This document shows, in pieces, positions 6,824-8,979 of a DNA stretch of 8,979 bases (position 1 is the stretch's first letter; each line of letters begins with the position of its first letter). The notes beneath the pieces were generated by a model. That model saw only the letters and a list, made by a program, of their open reading frames with translations. It did not search any database and was not told the origin of the DNA. This stretch comes from Rhodospirillales bacterium. Lineage in GTDB: Bacteria > Pseudomonadota > Alphaproteobacteria > Rhodospirillales > Defluviicoccaceae. The position numbers and the translations under genes are program-made. The stretch is from contig JAHCKI010000077.1 of assembly GCA_026125865.1 (NCBI GenBank), positions 1 through 8,979 on the forward strand, given 5' to 3'.

Positions 6824-7092
6824 AAAGTTCCTTGGATGAAGCACGAAGCCTCCACAGGAGTTGCCGGCGCCTGCGAACCTCTCCAAGACATCCTTGTGAC
6901 TAAGAAACAAGAAGACAAGAACAATGCGGAAGCGCACTCCCGCACATTCTGGTGTCGTTGCCTGAAAAAAACCGTCCGCTTTTTGCGAGCCTCACGATCA
7001 TGACGCAAATGAGTTCTCATAAAACAAAAAGTCAAAGCAAAATCTATGAATAACGAGAAAATATATATCACTATTTCTACCTATGCGTTCAT
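6824..7092. other. 270-bp intergenic region between the MFS gene and the nuclease-fold gene
   Basis: The right half (6960-7092) is strongly AT-rich and holds the candidate promoter. The left half (6824-6955) is GC-richer and would be the leader of the nuclease-fold mRNA. Around 6850-6890 it includes a self-complementary GGCGCC core flanked by GGAG and CTCC. No strong terminator for the MFS gene is visible. Confidence 0.6.
7007..7035 (-). promoter_or_regulatory. candidate promoter with palindrome upstream of the nuclease-fold/trkH operon
   Basis: On the minus strand TTGACT (7030-7035) is separated by 17 bp from TCATTT (7007-7012), matching consensus at five and four of six positions in an AT-rich stretch. 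The inverted repeat ATGAG-TT-CTCAT (7009-7020 as read on the plus strand) overlaps the -10 and the spacer, where a repressor or activator could bind. Transcription from here would give a leader of roughly 175 nt before the ATG at 6823. Confidence 0.35.
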
Positions 7093-8337
7093 TTATTCGG
7101 AGGGGCCGAAGGCGAACTTCTGACGCGACGGAAGGACGACGCTATCAGGCGTCGGCGCCGGCGGGATCAGGCGGGCCAATATGAGAGATACCACCGCCAT
7201 CGCCGATCCGCCAAGAAATACGGCTGCCGGTGACACCATCCAAAAAAAGCCGAACGCCACCGGGATGGCGACCGCGGCGATGTGATTGATGGTGAAGCTG
7301 ACACCGGCGGTCGAGGCGATATCGGCCGGATCGGCGATTTTCTGAAAATAGGTCTTGATGGCGATGGACATGGCGAAAAACAGGTGGTCGACAATATAGA
7401 GCCCAACGGCGATCCACACCACGTCAACGAAGGCATACGCCGTGAACACCACGACCAAGCCGGCGTATTCCACGGTAAGAGCCCAGCGCTCGCCCCAACG
7501 GCCGATCAAACGGCCGATGGTAGGCGCCAGGACCATGCTGATCGCGTGGTTGGCCAGGTACATCAGAGTGATCGCGGTCACGCCGAAGCCGAACTTCTCG
7601 ACCATGAGGAAACCGGCAAAGACGATGAATATCTGTCGGCGCGCACCCGCCATGAAGGTCAGCGCGTAGTACAGCGAATAGCGTCGGCGCAAGATAAGGG
7701 AGCGATGCTGTTCGACGGGATTGGCGAATCGTGGGAACAGCGCCCAAGCAACCAAGGTCAGCGCGATTGTCGCTCCGCCCCCAATCAAATACACCGTTTC
7801 CATGCCAAGGTTGCCGAGGTCGACACCCACGTAGATCAGCGCGAACACCACCAGAGACGCGAAGGATCCGGCCGCGACCATACGCCCCAGAACCAAAGGC
7901 GCGCGTTCCTTCTCGATCCACTGCAGGGCCAGCGACTGGCGCACGGTTTCGAAATAGTGGAAGCCCACCGACATGACCACGGTGGTAACGCACAACCCGA
8001 TGAAACTGGGGAAATATCCCGTCGCCGCAACACCAAGCCCAAGCAGCATCAGGGCGACCAACGCCAATGTCTGTTCGCGCAGGAGCAGCAGGACGAAGAC
8101 GACGGCGAACGCGAGAAAGCCCGGCACTTCGCGGACACTTTGCAGAATGCCCATGTCAACGCCCGTAAAGGCCGCGCGCTCGATGGCGAAATTGTTGAGC
8201 AGTGCCATCCAGGTGGAGAAACTGAAAGGCATCGCCACCGACATTAGCAAAAGCAACACCTCCGGCCGCCGCCACCCGATGGCGGTGCCATCACCCGACG
8301 GGGTTCGCGAGTGCCCCCTCGCGGTTTCAGCCGCCAC
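7093..8337 (-). CDS. major facilitator superfamily (MFS) transporter, 12 TM
   Basis: The protein shows twelve hydrophobic segments in two sets of six, with a short basic central loop (PVEQHRSLILRRRYSLYY) dividing them, as in MFS secondary transporters. Recognisable stretches include FSTWMALLNNFAIERAAF in helix 1, ILQSVREVPGFLAF in helix 2 and APTIGRLIGRWGERW in the second half (loop 8-9). The pattern resembles uncharacterised alphaproteobacterial MFS proteins; substrate unknown. The start is unclear. A GTG at 8335-8337 overlaps the last codons of alaS and gives 414 aa, which would fit translational coupling, but it lacks a good Shine-Dalgarno. The first in-frame ATG lies 31 codons further in and would remove part of helix 1. 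The conserved body begins near WRRPEVLLL (about 8274). It ends at a TAA at 7093-7095. Confidence 0.87.
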   Translation of the reverse strand: MAAETARGHSRTPSGDGTAIGWRRPEVLLLLMSVAMPFSFSTWMALLNNFAIERAAFTGVDMGILQSVREVPGFLAFAVVFVLLLLREQTLALVALMLLGLGVAATGYFPSFIGLCVTTVVMSVGFHYFETVRQSLALQWIEKERAPLVLGRMVAAGSFASLVVFALIYVGVDLGNLGMETVYLIGGGATIALTLVAWALFPRFANPVEQHRSLILRRRYSLYYALTFMAGARRQIFIVFAGFLMVEKFGFGVTAITLMYLANHAISMVLAPTIGRLIGRWGERWALTVEYAGLVVVFTAYAFVDVVWIAVGLYIVDHLFFAMSIAIKTYFQKIADPADIASTAGVSFTINHIAAVAIPVAFGFFWMVSPAAVFLGGSAMAVVSLILARLIPPAPTPDSVVLPSRQKFAFGPSE

Positions 8338-8979
8338 CGGCGAGGGCCTGTTCGATGGCGTCCACGGCTGCGGCACCCTTGCTCGGATCCGGACCGCCCG
8401 CCTGGGCCATGTCGGGCCGGCCGCCGCCGCCCTTGCCGCCGAGGGCCGCCGAACCGATGCGGACCAGATCGACGGCATTGAAGCGGTCCGCCAGATCGTC
8501 GGTCACGCCGACCACGATCGAAGCCTTGCCATCGATCGCCGATACCAGGGCAACGATGCCCGAGCCCACTTGTTTCTTGATGTCGTCGGCGAGGCTCTTG
8601 AGATCCTTGGCGGGGATCCCTTCCAGCAACCTTGGCGCGTATTTTACGCCGCCAACATCCCGTATATCGATAGATTGCGAACCGCCGCCGGTTGCCATCA
8701 CCCGCCGCACATCGGTCAATTCCCGCTCCAACCGCCGGCGCTCTTCCATCAATGCCGCGACCCGGTTTGGAACATCGTGTGGCGAGGTCTTGAGGAGCGC
8801 GGCCGCTTCGCGAAGGGCGGCTTCCTCGTCCGCCACGTGGGCCTGCGCACCAGCGCCGGTCATGGCCTCGATCCGGCGCACACCAGCGGCGAGCGCACCC
8901 TCGGAGACGATCTTGAACAGGCCGATGTCGCCGGTTCGCCGTGCATGGGTGCCGCCGCACAACTCAGTGGAAAAGGTGC
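8327..8979 (-). CDS. alaS: alanyl-tRNA synthetase, C-terminal part (continues past the window edge)
   Basis: About 216 C-terminal residues of alanyl-tRNA synthetase, which charges tRNA-Ala in the cytoplasm. The segment begins in the tRNA-SAD editing domain with TFSTELCGGTHARRTGDIGLF, whose CGGTH contains the zinc-binding Cys and His of the CxxxH motif. The helix REAAALLKTSPHDVPNRVAALMEERRRLERELTDVRR is the usual coiled-coil linker. The C-Ala/DHHA1 domain follows, ending with GGKGGGGRPDMAQAGG, the glycine-rich signature of AlaRS C-termini. The stop is TGA at 8327-8329. The 5' portion (aminoacylation domain) lies beyond base 8979. It overlaps the proposed GTG start of the MFS gene by 11 nt. Nothing indicates damage. 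Confidence 0.97.
   Translation of the reverse strand, partial: TFSTELCGGTHARRTGDIGLFKIVSEGALAAGVRRIEAMTGAGAQAHVADEEAALREAAALLKTSPHDVPNRVAALMEERRRLERELTDVRRVMATGGGSQSIDIRDVGGVKYAPRLLEGIPAKDLKSLADDIKKQVGSGIVALVSAIDGKASIVVGVTDDLADRFNAVDLVRIGSAALGGKGGGGRPDMAQAGGPDPSKGAAAVDAIEQALAGGG

Noticed and set aside
6817..7071. 84-codon minus-strand frame whose TGA overlaps the ATG of the nuclease-fold gene
   Set aside because: The overlap suggests coupling, but the GTG start has no ribosome-binding site, it would lie upstream of the proposed transcription start, and the peptide resembles nothing known.
7056..7078. AT-only imperfect hairpin after the MFS stop as a terminator
   Set aside because: The stem is made almost entirely of A-T pairs with a bulge and no following T run; it is likely chance in an AT-rich stretch.
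7282..8247. Open frame of over 320 codons on the plus strand opposite the MFS gene
   Set aside because: The His/Gln/Asp-rich composition is typical of an antisense reading of a membrane protein gene. The minus-strand MFS frame has clear helices and explains the sequence.
8244..8960. Long minus-strand frame overlapping alaS and the MFS start
   Set aside because: Its Arg/Gly-rich product is an out-of-frame reading of alaS; the alaS frame shows the CGGTH and GGGRPDMAQAGG motifs.

Overview
The window looks like GC-rich alphaproteobacterial chromosome, probably Rhodospirillales-like. This is inferred from base composition and the general look of the proteins, not from a search. Six intact or near-intact genes and one truncated gene can be supported, plus the tail of a dead insertion sequence. 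Most of the DNA is conserved housekeeping or transport content. The exception is the left 1.9 kb, which is accessory in character.

Left part (1-1894, plus strand): the 3' end of an IS256-family transposase pseudogene carries an in-frame TAG and a short in-frame insertion. It is followed by about 600 bp of AT-richer DNA with no convincing gene (22 of 60 bases are G/C at 661-720, against 42 of 60 at 3361-3420). A 298-aa multi-pass membrane protein of unknown family comes next. Its Shine-Dalgarno is fused to a run of ten G residues.

Middle part (1897-6823, minus strand; transcription runs right to left): a likely operon encodes an exported staphylococcal-nuclease-fold protein with unusual active-site substitutions, then a TrkH-type potassium transporter subunit, then a TauE/SafE-type membrane permease. 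The gaps are 20 and 23 nt. A candidate intrinsic terminator and a new promoter separate this group from a Uup-type ABC-F ATPase gene, whose stop codon lies 2 bp from the stop codon of the unknown membrane protein.

Right part (7093-8979, minus strand): the C-terminal quarter of alanyl-tRNA synthetase (alaS) enters from the right edge and is followed by a 12-TM major facilitator protein, probably translationally coupled to it. A 270-bp AT-rich gap with a candidate promoter separates this pair from the nuclease-fold/trkH group.

I found no CRISPR array, tRNA, rRNA or obvious defence island. The best candidates for something undescribed are the poly-G-preceded membrane protein and the odd exported nuclease-fold protein placed directly ahead of trkH. 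Neither is strong enough to be called a new system.
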